From Mesorhizobium sp. WSM4306 (GTDB lineage: Bacteria; Pseudomonadota; Alphaproteobacteria; Rhizobiales; Rhizobiaceae): 64,000 nt of DNA. Location: contig NZ_VFTC01000018.1 in assembly GCF_007003975.1 (NCBI RefSeq), forward strand, positions 1-64,000, in the 5' to 3' direction. How positions within the stretch are numbered: position 1 is the stretch's first letter; the number at the start of each line of letters is the position of its first letter. The position numbers and the translations under genes were made by a program. Below are positions 41,798 through 50,355 of the stretch, piece by piece. Under the pieces are notes generated by a model. It was not told the origin of the DNA and searched no databases. It was given only the letters and a program-made list of their open reading frames with translations.

Positions 41798-44710
41798 CTA
41801 CTCGGCCGCCTGCAGCCGAGCGATGCGGCGGCTCTGCTCGGCTTGCTCGTTGTAGTCGCGCTGCCAGTCCGAAGGCCCGTTCGACGCGCCGACCTGCACC
41901 GCGGTCACCTTGTACTCCGGACAATTGGTCGCCCAGTCGGAGAAGTCGGTGGTGATGACGTTGGCCTGCGTGTCCGGATGGTGGAACGTAGTGTAGACCA
42001 CACCCGGCGACACGCGGTCGGTGATCAGCGCACGCAGCGTCGTCTCACCCGAGCGGCTGGTCAACCGCACCCAGTCGCCATCGCGCAGGCCGCGGTTCTC
42101 GGCGTCGTGCGGATGGATTTCCAACCGGTCTTCCGAGTGCCACATGACGTTTTCGGTACGCCTTGTCTGTGCACCGACATTGTACTGGCTGAGGATGCGG
42201 CCGGTGGTCAGCAGCAACGGGAAACGCGGCCCGGTCCGCTCGTCGGTCGCCACATACTCGGTGCGGATGAATTTGCCCTTGCCGCGCACGAAGCCGTCGA
42301 TATGCATAATCGGCGTGCCGAGCGGGGCCTTCTCGTTGCAGGGCCATTGCACCGATCCGACACGGTCGAGCAGATCGAAGGAGACGCCGGCGAAGCTTGG
42401 CGTCGTCTTGGCGATCTCGTCCATGATCTCGGAGGGATGCTGGTAGTTCCAGTCAAGCCCGATCGCACGGGCAAGCTCCTGCGTCGCTTCCCAGTCCGCG
42501 TACCGCGCATTCGGCTCCAGGACCTTGCGCACCATGTTGATGCGGCGCTCGGCATTGGTGAAGGTGCCGTCCTTCTCCAGGAAGGTCGAGCCCGGCAGGA
42601 AGACATGCGCGTAGTTCGCTGTCTCGTTGAGGAACAGGTCGTGCACCACTACGCATTCCATCGCCGCCAGGCCGGCCGCGACATGCTTGGTGTCGGGGTC
42701 GGACTGCAGGATATCCTCGCCCTGGATGTAGATGCCTTTGAAGGAGCCGTCGACAGCGGCATCCAGCATGTTGGGGATGCGCAGGCCCGGTTCGTCGTCG
42801 AGCTTCACGCCCCACAAAGTCTCGTAGATGTCGCGCACCGCCTCGCCGGAGATGTGGCGGTAGCCCGGCAGTTCATGCGGGAACGAGCCCATGTCGCACG
42901 AGCCCTGCACATTGTTCTGGCCGCGCAGCGGGTTCACGCCGACGCCCGGGCGGCCGATATTGCCGGTCGCCATGGCAAGGTTGGCGATCGCCATAACCGT
43001 GGTCGAGCCCTGGCTGTGTTCGGTGACGCCGAGGCCGTAATAAATCGCGCCGTTGCCGCCCTTGGCATAAAGCCGCGCAGCACCCCGGATCAGCTCCGGG
43101 TCGACGCCGGACAGCTTGCCGACGGTCTCGGGGCTGTTCTCCGGCAAAGCGACGAAGGAGGCCCAGTCCTGGAACTCCGTCCAGTCGCAGCGTTCACGGA
43201 TGAAGGCTTCGTCGAAAAGCCCTTCGGTGACGATGACATGTGCGAGCGACGTCAGCACCGCCACGTTGGTGCCGGGCTTCAGCGGCAGGTGGTAGTCGGC
43301 CTCGATATGCGGCGACTTGACCATTTCGGTACGGCGCGGATCGAGCACGATCAGCTTGGCGCCCTGGCGCAGGCGCTTCTTCAGCCGTGAAGCAAACACA
43401 GGATGCGCGGAAGCCGGATTGGCGCCGATGATGACGGCGACATCGGTGAAGTCGACGGAATCGAAATCCTGGGTGCCGGCCGAGGTGCCATAGGTCTGGC
43501 CGAGGCCGTAGCCGGTCGGCGAGTGGCAGACGCGGGCGCAGGTGTCGACATTGTTGTTTCGGAACCCTTGGCGCACCAGCTTCTGCACCAGATAGGTCTC
43601 CTCATTCGTGCAGCGCGAGGACGTGATACCGCCGATCGAGGTGCGTCCGTATTGATATTGGATACGGCGGAATTCCTTGGCGGTATGGGCGATCGCCTCT
43701 TCCCAGCTCACCTCGCGCCAGGGATCGCTGACCTTTTCCCGAATCATCGGCGACAGGATGCGGTCCTTGTGGGTCGCGTAGCCATAGGCGAAACGGCCCT
43801 TCACGCAGGAGTGGCCGTGGTTCGCCTTGCCGTCCTTGTAGGGCATCATGCGAATGACTTCGTCGCCCTTCACTTCGGCCTTGAAAGAGCAGCCGACGCC
43901 GCAATAGGCACAGGTGGTGACCGCGGAGCGCTCGGGCATGCCTTTCTCAAGCACGGTCTTTTCACGCAGCGCATCGGTCGGACAGGCCTGCACGCAGGCG
44001 CCGCAGGACACGCATTCGGAGGCGATGAAATCCTCATGCATGCCGGCGACCATGCGCGATTCGAAACCGCGGCCCTCGATCGTCAGCGCGAAGGTGCCTT
44101 GCACCTCCTCACAGGCCCGCACGCAGCGCGAGCAGACGATGCATTGCGCCGGATCATAGGTGAAATAAGGGTTGGACTCATCGCGGGCGATGTAGTCGAC
44201 CGCCAGCGAGCCATGGCCCGGCGCCACGCCGTTTTCCTGCTTGACGTGGTTTCGGCCCTCGATGCCGAAGCGGTTCTCGGTCAGGCCGACCGACTTCGCC
44301 ACAACGTCGAACTCGCTGGCGCCGGTACCGGCCTTCTCGTTCCAGCCGGTCGGATGGTCGGAGACGTAAAGCTCCATGACGCCGCGGCGGATGGCGTCGA
44401 GCCGCTCGGACTGCGTGCGCACCACCATGCCTTCGCCGACCGGCGTCGTGCAGGATGCCGGCGTGCCGCCGCGCCCTTCGATCTCAACGAGGCAAACGCG
44501 GCAGGAGCCGAACGAGTCCAACATGTCCGTGGCGCAGAGTTTTGGGATCTCGACCCCGCCTTCCATCGCCGCGCGCATGATCGACGTACCCTCCGGCACG
44601 CTGATGCTGCGGCCGTCGACGATCAGCGTGACTTGCTTTTGCGCCTTCGATTCCGGGGTTCCGTAGTCGAGTTCTTCGATGAGTGTCGGGAAGTCGGCCT
44701 TGATATTCAT
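41798..44710 (-). CDS. fdsA: Formate dehydrogenase alpha subunit (Mo-bisMGD, NAD-linked)
   Basis: A 970-residue catalytic subunit that oxidises formate to CO2. An N-terminal [2Fe-2S] domain has Cys59, Cys70, Cys73 and Cys87. Two [4Fe-4S] ferredoxin clusters follow at Cys190/193/196/200 and Cys233/236/239/243. The molybdopterin domain has its own cluster (Cys267, 270, 274, 302). The molybdenum ligand and catalytic pair are Cys395-His396 in ARVCHSPTGYG. NNVQGSCDMGS and C-terminal dinucleotide-binding segments (TTGRILSQYNVGAQTRR, HPHDAENRG) bind the guanine dinucleotides. It is ten bases downstream of fdsB. The cysteine pattern places it in the oxygen-tolerant FdsABG group. Confidence 0.95.
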   Translation of the reverse strand: MNIKADFPTLIEELDYGTPESKAQKQVTLIVDGRSISVPEGTSIMRAAMEGGVEIPKLCATDMLDSFGSCRVCLVEIEGRGGTPASCTTPVGEGMVVRTQSERLDAIRRGVMELYVSDHPTGWNEKAGTGASEFDVVAKSVGLTENRFGIEGRNHVKQENGVAPGHGSLAVDYIARDESNPYFTYDPAQCIVCSRCVRACEEVQGTFALTIEGRGFESRMVAGMHEDFIASECVSCGACVQACPTDALREKTVLEKGMPERSAVTTCAYCGVGCSFKAEVKGDEVIRMMPYKDGKANHGHSCVKGRFAYGYATHKDRILSPMIREKVSDPWREVSWEEAIAHTAKEFRRIQYQYGRTSIGGITSSRCTNEETYLVQKLVRQGFRNNNVDTCARVCHSPTGYGLGQTYGTSAGTQDFDSVDFTDVAVIIGANPASAHPVFASRLKKRLRQGAKLIVLDPRRTEMVKSPHIEADYHLPLKPGTNVAVLTSLAHVIVTEGLFDEAFIRERCDWTEFQDWASFVALPENSPETVGKLSGVDPELIRGAARLYAKGGNGAIYYGLGVTEHSQGSTTVMAIANLAMATGNIGRPGVGVNPLRGQNNVQGSCDMGSFPHELPGYRHISGEAVRDIYETLWGVKLDDEPGLRIPNMLDAAVDGSFKGIYIQGEDILQSDPDTKHVAAGLAAMECVVVHDLFLNETANYAHVFLPGSTFLEKDGTFTNAERRINMVRKVLEPNARYADWEATQELARAIGLDWNYQHPSEIMDEIAKTTPSFAGVSFDLLDRVGSVQWPCNEKAPLGTPIMHIDGFVRGKGKFIRTEYVATDERTGPRFPLLLTTGRILSQYNVGAQTRRTENVMWHSEDRLEIHPHDAENRGLRDGDWVRLTSRSGETTLRALITDRVSPGVVYTTFHHPDTQANVITTDFSDWATNCPEYKVTAVQVGASNGPSDWQRDYNEQAEQSRRIARLQAAE

Positions 44711-44720
44711 CCGCCAGCTC

Positions 44721-46277
44721 CTATTCAGCAGCCACGCGCGCCGGCGCGGGCTTGAAATCTTCGGGGAAGTGGGTGATCGAGCTCATCACCGGGTAGGGCG
44801 TGAAGCCGCCCAGCGCGCAGAGCGATCCGAACTTCATCGTGTTGCAGAGATCGGTGACCAGAGCCAGATTCTTTTCCGGCTCGATGCCGGCGGCAAGCCT
44901 GTCGATGGTCTCCACCCCACGTGTCGAGCCTATGCGGCAGGGCGTGCACTTGCCGCAGCTTTCGATGGCGCAGAATTCCATGGCGAAGCGCGCCTGCTTC
45001 AGCATGTCGGCCGTATCGTCGAACACGGTGATGCCGGCATGGCCGATCAGCCCGTCACGCTTCGCAAACTCTTCGTAGTCGAACGGCGTGTCGAACAGCG
45101 CGCGCGGGAAATAGGCACCGAGCGGGCCGCCGACCTGCACTGCCTTCACCGGCCGGCCAGTCGCTGTGCCGCCGCCGATGTCGTCGACGATTTCGCCGAG
45201 CGTCAGGCCGAAAGCAGTTTCGAACAGGCCACCCTGCTTGACGTTGCCGGCAATCTGGATCGGGATGGTGCCGCGCGAGCGGCCCATGCCGAAATCCTTG
45301 TAGAAGGCGGCACCCTTGTCCATGATGATCGGCACCGAAGCCAGCGAGATGACGTTGTTGATCACCGTCGGCTTGCCGAACAATCCCTGGATCGCCGGCA
45401 GCGGTGGCTTGGCGCGCACCACACCGCGCTTGCCTTCAAGGCTGTTCAGCAGCGAAGTTTCCTCGCCGCAGACATAGGCGCCGGCGCCGACCCGGATTTC
45501 CATGTCGAAGGCGTTGGGCGAACCCAGCACGTTGACGCCCAGCACGCCTGCCTTGCGGGCGACCTCGACAGCCTTGTTCATGACAGCCACCGCATGCGGA
45601 TATTCCGAGCGGATATAGACGAAGCCTTTGGTTGCGCCCGTGGCGATGCCGGCAATCGTCATGCCTTCGATGAGCACGAAGGGGTCGCCCTCCATGATCA
45701 TGCGGTCGGCAAAGGTGGCGCTGTCGCCTTCGTCGGCGTTGCAAACGATGTATTTGCGCTCGCCGGCGGTATCAAGCACCGTCTTCCACTTGATGCCGGT
45801 CAGGAAGCCAGCGCCGCCGCGACCGCGCAAGCCCGATTCCGTGACCTGTTTGACGATGTCGAGCGGCGCCATAGCCACCGCGTTCTGCAGGCCCTTCAGT
45901 CCGCCGAGCGACTTGTAGGCGTCGAGCGACAGCGGGTCGTTGATGCCGCAACGCGCGAAGGTCAGGCGCGTCTGCTTGGCCAGGAACGGGATCTTGTCTG
46001 GCGCGCCCAGCCAGCGCTTGTGATGGCCACCCTTGAGGAAGCCGCTGTCGAACAGGCTCTTGACATCGGAAGGCTTCACCGGCCCGTAAGCGACGCGGCC
46101 CTCGGCGGTCGCGACCTCGACCATCGGTTCGAGGAAATAGGCGCCGCGCGAGCCGTTGCGCACGATCTTGGCCTCGATGCCCCGTTCGGCCAGTTCCGCA
46201 CGAATCGCCTTGGCGACCTTTTCGGCGCCGAGCGCCAGCGCGCCGGAGTCACCTGGAATGTAGATGCGCGGGATCAT
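44721..46277 (-). CDS. fdsB: Formate dehydrogenase beta subunit (NADH/FMN)
   Basis: A 518-residue NuoF-like diaphorase that takes electrons from FdsA and reduces NAD+. After a thioredoxin-like N-terminal segment, the FMN-binding glycine-rich motif GLRGRGGAGFLTGIKW, the NAD site (VCNADEGDSATFADR), GAGAYVCGEETSLLNSLEG and the C-terminal cluster motif ESCGKCTPCRIGS appear in order. Its ATG overlaps fdsG by four bases, so the two are translationally coupled. Confidence 0.95.
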   Translation of the reverse strand: MIPRIYIPGDSGALALGAEKVAKAIRAELAERGIEAKIVRNGSRGAYFLEPMVEVATAEGRVAYGPVKPSDVKSLFDSGFLKGGHHKRWLGAPDKIPFLAKQTRLTFARCGINDPLSLDAYKSLGGLKGLQNAVAMAPLDIVKQVTESGLRGRGGAGFLTGIKWKTVLDTAGERKYIVCNADEGDSATFADRMIMEGDPFVLIEGMTIAGIATGATKGFVYIRSEYPHAVAVMNKAVEVARKAGVLGVNVLGSPNAFDMEIRVGAGAYVCGEETSLLNSLEGKRGVVRAKPPLPAIQGLFGKPTVINNVISLASVPIIMDKGAAFYKDFGMGRSRGTIPIQIAGNVKQGGLFETAFGLTLGEIVDDIGGGTATGRPVKAVQVGGPLGAYFPRALFDTPFDYEEFAKRDGLIGHAGITVFDDTADMLKQARFAMEFCAIESCGKCTPCRIGSTRGVETIDRLAAGIEPEKNLALVTDLCNTMKFGSLCALGGFTPYPVMSSITHFPEDFKPAPARVAAE

Positions 46278-46753
46278 GAGCGTACCTCCGCGACGATCTC
46301 TTCGATCTTCTCGTCATCGAGCCGCCCGATCACCTCACCATCCAGCATCGCCGACGGTGAACAGGCGCAAAGCCCGAGGCAATAGACAGGCTCAAGTGTA
46401 ACCGATCCGTCGCGGGTGGTCTCATGGAAATCGATGCCGAGCAGCTGCTTGACCTTTGCGGCGATCGCATCCGAACCCATCGACTGGCAGGCTTCCGCCT
46501 GGCAGAGCTTGAGCACGTGCCGGCCGGCCGGGCTGGCGCGAAAATCATGATAGAAGGTCACGACACCGTGCACCTCGGCCCTCGACAGGTTCAACCCATC
46601 GGCGATGACCGGCACGGCGTCCTGCGGTACGTGGCCAAATTCTTCCTGGATGCCGTGGAGGATCGGCAGCAGTGGACCCTCGAGGTCCTTCAGCTCCTGG
46701 ATGATCGCGGCCGTGCGCGACTGGATCTCGGTACTTGCAGGCTGCATCGTCAT
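46274..46753 (-). CDS. fdsG: Formate dehydrogenase gamma subunit
   Basis: A 159-residue NuoE-like [2Fe-2S] protein that links FdsA to FdsB. It has LPILHGIQEEFGHVPQDA, RAEVHGVVTFYHDFR, CQAEACQSMGSDAIA and GLCACSPSAML, with the four cluster cysteines split between the last two. It is the first gene of the fds operon. The upstream 135-base gap to the LysR gene contains a dyad likely bound by that regulator. Confidence 0.93.
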   Translation of the reverse strand: MTMQPASTEIQSRTAAIIQELKDLEGPLLPILHGIQEEFGHVPQDAVPVIADGLNLSRAEVHGVVTFYHDFRASPAGRHVLKLCQAEACQSMGSDAIAAKVKQLLGIDFHETTRDGSVTLEPVYCLGLCACSPSAMLDGEVIGRLDDEKIEEIVAEVRS

Positions 46754-46844
46754 GCAGCGCCCTCCCTGGTCGATAGCGGTCTCGCGCTAAGTGCTTACGA
46801 AATCAGAGGAAACCCCCGAAATCAATAAAGCTGATCCGTTGCTT

Positions 46845-46861
46845 GATAGAAATTTTCTATC
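46845..46861. promoter_or_regulatory. LysR-type dyad upstream of the fds operon
   Basis: GATAGAA-ATT-TTCTATC is a perfect 7-bp inverted repeat with a three-base centre, embedded in A/T-rich DNA inside an otherwise GC-rich region. It includes the T-N11-A pattern of LysR-family binding sites. It lies 92-108 bases before the fdsG ATG and just past the lysR stop, so it most likely controls fdsGBA-fdhD-fdsD. Confidence 0.6.
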
Positions 46862-46888
46862 GAAACCCGTCAGCCTGCATTGTCTAGC

Positions 46889-47788
46889 CTAGCGGTGGTT
46901 GCGGAAATCGTCTGCCAGCGCCATCGCCTCGTCCAGCAGCGCCTGCACCAGCGGCGTGTGCGGCTCGCGCGGCGCGGCCACCAGCCCGACGGTGTGCCTG
47001 GCATCCGGCTCGACGATCGGGATGGCCCGGATCGGCTCGGAAAAGCCGAATGTTTCCGCAAGGTTGAGCGGCATGATCGACGACCATTTGCCGGTCCTTA
47101 TATGCGAGAACAGCACGATCATTGAATTGGATTCCAGCGTGGGCCGCATCTCGACGCCGGCCTCGGCCAGATGCTGGTCGATGATGCGGCGGTTCTGCAT
47201 GTCCGGCGTCAACAGGCAGAGCGGCAGCTGGCTGAGTTCGGCCCACGTCACTTTGTCGCGGTCGGAGTACGGATTTCCGACAGCGGTGATCAGCTGGTAG
47301 CGCTCGTCATAGAGCGGCACGCTGATGACGCGGCCGAGCGGCTCGTTGTCGAGGTAGGTGATGCCGGCATCGACGTCGAAATTGCCAAGCAGCGACAGCA
47401 CCTCGATCGAGGTGCGCGACAGGATCGAGAAGGTGACGCCGGGGTGCTTTGCCCGGAATGGCGTCGTCAGCCGCGCCACCATCGCCAAAGCGGTGGGGAT
47501 CGCCGCGATGCGGATGCGCCCCGAAAGGCCGTGGCGTGCCGCCCGCATCTCTTCCTTCATGGCACGGCTGTCGCCGACGATGCGGCGCGCCCACGCCAGC
47601 ACCTGCTTGCCTTCCGGCGTCAGCCCCTGGAAGCGCGAGCCGCGCAGCACCAGCATAACGCCGAGCTGCTCCTCCAGCTGCTTGATCGCCGCCGAAAGCG
47701 TCGGCTGGGTGACGCCGCACACATCAGCCGCGCGACCGAAATGCTCCTCCTTGGCCAGCGCGATGAAGAATTCCAGCTTGTCGATCAT
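46889..47788 (-). CDS. LysR-family regulator of formate dehydrogenase
   Basis: A 299-residue LysR regulator. The N-terminal winged helix has DKLEFFIALAKEEHFGRAAD and VTQPTLSAAIKQLEEQLGVM; a linker helix is followed by an effector domain from SGRIRIAAIPTALAMV. It reads in the same direction as fdsGBA and lies immediately upstream, the usual position of the fds regulator in other bacteria. The dyad at 46845-46861 between them is the expected site. A formate, molybdate or redox signal is likely, but the ligand is not visible. Confidence 0.87.
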   Translation of the reverse strand: MIDKLEFFIALAKEEHFGRAADVCGVTQPTLSAAIKQLEEQLGVMLVLRGSRFQGLTPEGKQVLAWARRIVGDSRAMKEEMRAARHGLSGRIRIAAIPTALAMVARLTTPFRAKHPGVTFSILSRTSIEVLSLLGNFDVDAGITYLDNEPLGRVISVPLYDERYQLITAVGNPYSDRDKVTWAELSQLPLCLLTPDMQNRRIIDQHLAEAGVEMRPTLESNSMIVLFSHIRTGKWSSIMPLNLAETFGFSEPIRAIPIVEPDARHTVGLVAAPREPHTPLVQALLDEAMALADDFRNHR

Positions 47789-47849
47789 TGGCGCAAGCTA
47801 GCCGGTGCCGGGCACGGGCGCCAGACGGCGTGAGCGCCGGGAATGCGGG

Positions 47850-48227
47850 CTATCGGTCCACCAGGTTCAGGATGTTGCCGTCCGGGTCCTTGAACCACGC
47901 GACTTTCATATCGTGGCCGACATGGACATCATCGACGATCGTCAGGCCCGGCATCTCGTAATGTTCGAAGGCGACGCCCTTCGATCTCAACGCCTTGACG
48001 ATATTGCCGATCTCGTCGCCGACCATCCAGGTCACCGCCGTCGCTTTGTTGGTCCCGGCGAACTTCGAATGATAGACGTTGAGGCTGGTATCGCCGCTTT
48101 TGTAGACGATCAGTTCGCCACCTTCGCTGTGAACTTCCGTCAAACCCAGAATGTCTTCATAGAAAGCCCTCGCCCGGGCCAGATCCTTGACCGCGAGGTT
48201 GGCGGCTGCATTGCTGTTTGCGAGCAT
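47850..48227 (-). CDS. Glyoxalase/VOC-superfamily protein
   Basis: A 125-residue single VOC domain protein starting at ATG 48227, with AAGGAGA upstream. It shows ANLAVKDLARARAFYEDILG at the N-terminus, VYKSGDTSLNVYHS, and the closing KVAWFKDPDGNILNLVD, which holds the last metal-ligand position (Asp-Pro-Asp-Gly-Asn). Small stand-alone VOC proteins include glyoxalases, dioxygenase-like and antibiotic-binding proteins. It is divergent from the Mrp gene. Function unknown. Confidence 0.8.
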   Translation of the reverse strand: MLANSNAAANLAVKDLARARAFYEDILGLTEVHSEGGELIVYKSGDTSLNVYHSKFAGTNKATAVTWMVGDEIGNIVKALRSKGVAFEHYEMPGLTIVDDVHVGHDMKVAWFKDPDGNILNLVDR

Positions 48228-48407
48228 GATTGTCTCCTTCCCGGTTTGCGCCTTGATCCTCAAAATAGGGTCGCGCGGCCAGTTGGCGACCCGTCGCCTG
48301 TCGAGTGCCGGTTTCCGGGGCAGGTCGACGCAGCTGTTGCTCCACGCCTTGGTTCCGTTCGGAAACTGCATTATCTGAAGCGCAAGCCGCATAAGGAAAG
48401 AATTGTC

Positions 48408-49583
48408 ATGTCCGTCACCAAGGAAATCGTCACCGAGCGTCTGAAGACGGTCAATGGGCCGGACTTCACCGGCAACATCGTCGACCTCGGCATGGTTTCG
48501 GAGATTTTCATCGCCGATTCAAAAGTGTTCTTCTCGATCACCGTTCCAGCTGCCCGTGCGCAGGAGATGGAGCCGCTGCGCGCCGCCGCCGAGCGCGTCG
48601 TCAAGGCGATTCCCGGTGTCGCCGGCGCCGTCGTCGCGCTGACGGCTGAAAGGAAGGGCGGCGGCATGGAGGCGCCGGTGCCGGCGCGCGCCGCGCCCAG
48701 GCCCGCACCGCCGGCTCCGCCAGTTGCGCCACGCGCGGCTCCGCACGCCCCGGCATCTCAAAGCTCGGGCAAGCGTGGCGTGCCCGGCATCGAGGCGATT
48801 ATCGCGGTTGCGTCCGGCAAGGGCGGCGTCGGCAAGTCGACCACCGCCGTCAACATCGCGCTCGGGCTCGCCGCCAACGGTCTGCGCGTCGGCGTGCTCG
48901 ATGCCGACATCTATGGCCCGTCCATGCCCAGGCTGCTCAACATCCATGGCCGGCCGCAGACGGTCGACGGCAAAATCCTGAAACCGATGGAGAATTACGG
49001 CCTCAAGGTGATGTCGATGGGCTTCCTCGTCGACGAGGAGACGCCAATGATCTGGCGCGGCCCGATGGTGATGTCGGCGCTGACGCAGATGCTGCGCGAA
49101 GTAGAATGGGGCCGGCTCGACGTGCTCGTCGTCGACATGCCGCCCGGCACCGGCGACGCCCAGCTGACCATGGCCCAGCAGGTGCCGCTGGCCGGCGCCG
49201 TCATCGTCTCGACGCCGCAGGATCTGGCCCTGATCGACGCCCGCAAGGGGTTGAACATGTTCAAGAAGGTCGACGTGCCGCTGCTCGGCATAGTCGAGAA
49301 TATGAGCTATTTCGTCGCTCCCGATACCGGCAAGCGCTACGACATCTTTGGCCATGGCGGGGCGCGGCGCGAGGCCGAGCGCCTCGGCGTGACCTTCCTT
49401 GGCGAAGTGCCGCTGGAAATGGGCATTCGCGAAAGCTCGGATGAAGGCGCACCGGTGGTGGCGTCGAAGCCCGATAGCCCCGAGGCGAAGATCTATCGCG
49501 ATATCGCGTCGAAGGTCTGGGAGCGGGTCAACGAAGAGCGCGGCGCGGTCGAAGCAGCGGTGCCGAGCATCATTTTCGAGTAG
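48408..49583 (+). CDS. Mrp/ApbC-type iron-sulfur cluster carrier P-loop ATPase
   Basis: A 391-residue Mrp protein that helps load Fe-S clusters onto target proteins. Residues 1-85 form a MIP18-like domain. A Pro/Ala-rich linker (about residues 88-122) follows. The P-loop ATPase has SGKGGVGKST, DADIYGPSMP, DMPPGTGDAQ and STPQDLALIDARKG. The CxxC usually found after NMSY is replaced: NMSYFVAPDTGKRYDIFGHG has Ala and Thr where the cluster cysteines would be. The upstream neighbour is the VOC gene (divergent), and the fds operon, rich in Fe-S clusters, lies just beyond. Confidence 0.88.
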   Translation: MSVTKEIVTERLKTVNGPDFTGNIVDLGMVSEIFIADSKVFFSITVPAARAQEMEPLRAAAERVVKAIPGVAGAVVALTAERKGGGMEAPVPARAAPRPAPPAPPVAPRAAPHAPASQSSGKRGVPGIEAIIAVASGKGGVGKSTTAVNIALGLAANGLRVGVLDADIYGPSMPRLLNIHGRPQTVDGKILKPMENYGLKVMSMGFLVDEETPMIWRGPMVMSALTQMLREVEWGRLDVLVVDMPPGTGDAQLTMAQQVPLAGAVIVSTPQDLALIDARKGLNMFKKVDVPLLGIVENMSYFVAPDTGKRYDIFGHGGARREAERLGVTFLGEVPLEMGIRESSDEGAPVVASKPDSPEAKIYRDIASKVWERVNEERGAVEAAVPSIIFE

Positions 49584-49590
49584 CGCTGAT

Positions 49591-49760
49591 ATCCCTCCCC
49601 CTTGAGGGGAGGGTGGCCCGAAGGGGCGGGTGGGGTCCGCGGTGAAGCGCTCGGGCGCTATTTCTTTATGAGTTCGAGGCAACCCAATTCAGGCTGAGGC
49701 AGCTGAGGCGACCCCCCCCCCCGCGCTTCGCGCGGCACCCTCCCCTCAAGGGGGAGGGAT
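49591..49760. repeat. C-rich palindromic repeat abutting the CoxG-like gene stop
   Basis: ATCCCTCCCCCTTGAGGGGA at the left and TCCCCTCAAGGGGGAGGGAT at the right are perfect inverted arms. The middle contains a ten-base C run and a CGCGCTTCGCGCG hairpin. The right end directly touches the TAG stop of the minus-strand CoxG-like gene (49761-49763), and the left end is eight bases past the mrp stop. Confidence 0.75.
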
Positions 49761-50210
49761 CTAGCCGCCCACCTTCTCCCCAAAATTCGAAAAGAACTGT
49801 CCCGCCAGTTTCTTCGACGTCGATTCGATGAGACGGCTGCCGAGCTGGGCGATCTTGCCGCCGACATCGGCCTTGGCGGCGTATTTCAGCACCGTCGCAT
49901 CCGGCCCGTCGGCCGTCAGCGTCACGTCGGCGCCGCCCTTGGCGAAGCCGGCAATGCCGCCCTTGCCTTCGCCCTGTATGGTGTAGGCGTGCGGCGGCTT
50001 CAAATTCTTCAACGTCACCTCGCCGTTGAAGGTCGCCTTGATCGGGCCGATCTTCACCACGACCGTCGCCGCCATTTCGGTCGGCGATTTCATCTCCAGG
50101 TTCTGACACCCGGGAATGCTTTCCCGCAGCACGTCAGGATCGTTCAGCGCTTCCCAGACTTTCTGCAGGGCGGCGGCAATGCGTTCCTCGCCTTCGATCA
50201 CCAAAGCCAT
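49761..50210 (-). CDS. CoxG/SRPBCC-family protein
   Basis: A 149-residue protein of the START/SRPBCC fold, CoxG branch, named from carbon monoxide dehydrogenase gene clusters. It shows ALQKVWEALNDPDVLRESIPG, CQNLEMKSPTEMAATVVVKIG, PIKATFNGEVTL and the C-terminal GSRLIESTSKKLAGQFFSNF. CoxG recruits CO dehydrogenase to the membrane in Afipia (Oligotropha), but many paralogues occur with other molybdenum hydroxylases. No coxMSL genes are here, so its partner is elsewhere. ATG 50210 has GGGAGGG upstream. Confidence 0.85.
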   Translation of the reverse strand: MALVIEGEERIAAALQKVWEALNDPDVLRESIPGCQNLEMKSPTEMAATVVVKIGPIKATFNGEVTLKNLKPPHAYTIQGEGKGGIAGFAKGGADVTLTADGPDATVLKYAAKADVGGKIAQLGSRLIESTSKKLAGQFFSNFGEKVGG

Positions 50211-50328
50211 CGATACCCTCCCGCGTTGCTCCGAAAAGGCCTAACTCAGGGTCCGACGCCTGTCTATCGCACCAAAGTCTGGGTGCGCTCGCGTGACCTC
50301 TTGCCTGCCACGGCGCGTTGCCATATCG

Positions 50329-50343
50329 ATTTGTCTTACAAAT
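50329..50343 (+). promoter_or_regulatory. GntR-type operator before the sugar-acid dehydratase gene
   Basis: ATTTGT-CTT-ACAAAT is a perfect 6-bp inverted repeat with a three-base centre. It matches the TnGTnnnACnA form typical of FadR/FCD-subfamily GntR repressors, which usually control sugar-acid catabolism. It lies 13 bases upstream of the ATG, where binding would block transcription. No gntR gene is in this window. Confidence 0.55.
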
Positions 50344-50355
50344 ACGGAGACCACG

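Noticed and set aside
41843..44755. Two long plus-strand frames opposite fdsA
   Set aside because: fdsA is certain from its cluster cysteines and molybdenum site; these frames are shadows without motifs or ribosome-binding sites.
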